A stretch of 8,725 bases of DNA from Planctomycetota bacterium (lineage in GTDB: Bacteria > Planctomycetota > Brocadiia > Brocadiales > Brocadiaceae), in the NCBI GenBank assembly GCA_023261465.1, contig JAHFOW010000125.1:1-8725 (forward strand), in the 5' to 3' direction. This document shows, one piece after another, positions 7,777-8,725 of the stretch. The number at the start of each line of letters is the position of its first letter. Within the stretch, counting starts at the first letter, position 1. A model generated the notes under the pieces. That model saw only the letters and a list, made by a program, of their open reading frames with translations, had not been told where the DNA came from and did no database searches. A program made the translations under genes and the position numbers.

Positions 7777-7812
7777 ATCGGTTAACATAACAGCAGTAAA
7801 ATTAACCAACCC

Positions 7813-7847
7813 GAAGTTTTACCCTTCGTGTTGAAGGATAAAACTTT
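7813..7847. terminator. Hairpin between convergent genes, possible bidirectional terminator
   Basis: AGTTTTACCCTTC (7815-7827) pairs with GAAGGATAAAACT (7833-7845) around a 5-nt loop, with one C-A mismatch at 7822/7838; the pairs 7814-7846 (A-T) and 7813-7847 (G-U) extend the stem outward. It sits between the stops of czcA and the convergent elyC-like gene. Neither side has a clean run of six or more T: downstream on plus is GAGTTTTC, on minus GGTTAATTTTA. Efficiency is therefore uncertain. Confidence 0.5.
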
Positions 7848-7875
7848 CAGAGTAAAGAGTTTTCATTGAGCAATA

Positions 7876-7893
7876 ATATAACAAAAGTTATAT
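7876..7893 (-). repeat. Small perfect AT-rich hairpin over the elyC-like stop codon
   Basis: ATATAAC (7876-7882) and GTTATAT (7887-7893) are perfect inverted arms around AAAA. The stop codon of the minus-strand gene (7890-7888) is inside the arm. With a single G-C pair it is thermally weak and lacks a T tail, so I do not call it a terminator. Confidence 0.3.
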
Positions 7894-8667
7894 CTGTCCT
7901 CTTAATTTTGCCCAAATGTGTCCCAGGTATTCATGTAAAGCACATTCTGTTTTAACAAGACCTTCAGTGCCGGGGAATAATTTATCGGGGTTTAAGCTCT
8001 GACTTTCATTCGTTAGGTAACCTGTAGGAGCTGCAATAGGATGCATTCCCAGACTTTCAAACAGGGCAATTGAACGTGGCATGTGTGCAGCTGAGGTAAC
8101 AAGAAGAAACAGGTCATCTCCGACAATTGGTTGAATAAGTCGTGCCTGATCGTTCGTATCTTTTGAATCCGATTCCAAAAGCAAGTCTTCATTATGAATA
8201 CCAAGAACCTTTGCAACCTCGGCCATCGTTTCTGCCTCCGGGGTGGGATCAAAAACATTTCCCCCCGAGAGAATTAATTTACTTTCCGGTATTTTTTTAT
8301 GTAACCGGATTGCCTCAACGAGACGGACCAGGGAAGCCCCTGATACTTGACTGGTTATTGGAATTTTTGGATCTGATGTATGTCCTCCGCCCAGGGCAAC
8401 AATCCATTTAACCGGTGGTAAAGGATCGTCAGTTGCAGAGTTGGCTATTCCAACAGGTGGATAACGGTACTCTAACGGCTTTAAAAGCATGTTTGGAATG
8501 GCCGTGTAGCTCACAATCGCAAACAGAACTACACCGGCAAGAATCACCAACTTGCCAGCCCTTTGTTTTCGGGTAAAAAGAAGGAGTATCATCCCAACAA
8601 TAAAAATTTCTAAACATAAAGGAAGCGGGTAGAACAGTTGTGAAATAAGTTTCTTTAAAACAAACAT
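7888..8667 (-). CDS. elyC: ElyC/YdcF-family (DUF218) inner-membrane envelope protein
   Basis: From ATG 8667 the product has 259 residues, the length I recall for E. coli ElyC, and its opening MFVLKKLISQLFYPLPLCL aligns with the start of that protein. Two membrane helices lie at about 12-31 and 38-58, followed by a periplasmic DUF218 domain. Family motifs are present in order: ALGGGHT (91-97), LILSGG (131-136), ESDSKDTNDQA (165-175) and LVTSAAHMPR (189-198). In E. coli ElyC supports peptidoglycan assembly and undecaprenyl-phosphate lipid carrier use at low temperature; the molecular activity of DUF218 is not settled, so this role is transferred by similarity. The in-frame TTG at 8700 would add 11 residues and lies inside a palindrome; it was rejected because the family starts at the ATG. 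No clear ribosome site precedes that ATG. The gene converges on czcA and is probably unrelated to metal efflux. Confidence 0.85.
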   Translation of the reverse strand: MFVLKKLISQLFYPLPLCLEIFIVGMILLLFTRKQRAGKLVILAGVVLFAIVSYTAIPNMLLKPLEYRYPPVGIANSATDDPLPPVKWIVALGGGHTSDPKIPITSQVSGASLVRLVEAIRLHKKIPESKLILSGGNVFDPTPEAETMAEVAKVLGIHNEDLLLESDSKDTNDQARLIQPIVGDDLFLLVTSAAHMPRSIALFESLGMHPIAAPTGYLTNESQSLNPDKLFPGTEGLVKTECALHEYLGHIWAKLRGQI

Positions 8668-8671
8668 TGCT

Positions 8672-8700
8672 TTATAAGGTGTACCCCATTGTCTAGACAA
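8672..8700 (-). promoter_or_regulatory. Tentative promoter of the elyC-like gene
   Basis: On the minus strand TTGTCT (8700-8695, 4/6) and TTATAA (8677-8672, 3/6) are 17 nt apart. The start of transcription would fall almost on the ATG at 8667, implying a leaderless message, which would fit the missing ribosome site. A promoter farther upstream in the AT-rich stretch 8701-8725, or beyond the window, is equally possible. Confidence 0.25.
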
Positions 8701-8701
8701 T
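8688..8701. promoter_or_regulatory. Perfect 14-bp palindrome upstream of the elyC-like gene, possible operator
   Basis: ATTGTCTAGACAAT reads identically on both strands with no spacer. It lies 21-34 nt before the ATG of the elyC-like gene and overlaps its tentative -35 box. A dimeric repressor site is the simplest reading. As a spacer-free palindrome it cannot form a stable RNA hairpin with a loop, which favours a DNA-level role. Confidence 0.4.
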
Positions 8702-8725
8702 TATTTAATAAAAATAAGATAGAAT

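Noticed and set aside
7780..7807. GGTTAA and TTAACC inverted repeat with 16-nt spacing after czcA
   Set aside because: Six A-T-rich pairs with a long loop give little stability; the neighbouring 7813-7847 hairpin is a far better terminator candidate.
8142..8411. 89-codon plus-strand frame opposite the elyC-like gene
   Set aside because: The minus strand carries the complete ordered DUF218 motifs there; the plus frame is proline-rich antisense translation with no family resemblance.

Overview
The window looks like a chromosomal segment of an AT-rich (roughly 40% GC by eye) Gram-negative bacterium. The Gram-negative call rests on an outer-membrane TolC-type channel, a three-part RND exporter and an ElyC-like envelope protein. 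Base composition and codon use would fit an anammox planctomycete (Brocadiales) or another AT-rich environmental lineage, but nothing here fixes the taxonomy. No mobile element, CRISPR array, tRNA or rRNA was seen.

Layout. (1) Positions 1-944, minus strand: the N-terminal 314 residues of a membrane sensor with a periplasmic double-Cache domain, cut by the window edge before its output domain. (2) 945-1123: a divergent control region with a good promoter candidate for the sensor and a weaker one facing right. (3) 1124-1483, plus: a small exported Cys/His-rich protein, probably a periplasmic metal-binding accessory of the CzcI/DUF2946-like kind. (4) 1484-1736: a spacer with a perfect -10 box and an imperfect inverted repeat just downstream of it. 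(5) 1737-7776, plus: a tightly packed czcC-czcB-czcA operon encoding outer-membrane channel, periplasmic adaptor and inner-membrane pump. (6) 7777-7887: a convergent spacer with a hairpin that could end transcription from both sides. (7) 7888-8667, minus: an ElyC/YdcF-family (DUF218) membrane protein, with a perfect 14-bp palindrome in its upstream region.

How the genes work together. CzcA (proton-driven pump), CzcB (adaptor) and CzcC (channel) should form one envelope-spanning complex that expels divalent metal cations. The pump's TM4 carries Asp402, Asp408 and Glu415, the acidic set of Zn/Co/Cd exporters, and the positions matching the Cu/Ag-binding methionines of CusA are not methionine. 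The small Cys/His protein could bind metal in the periplasm. The sensor and the ElyC-like gene are neighbours without a demonstrated link to the efflux system.

This is mostly a well-known kind of system. The less ordinary parts are the small CxxCCxxC protein, the adaptor's extra N-terminal domain and the two candidate operator sites. I did not find a convincing wholly new system.
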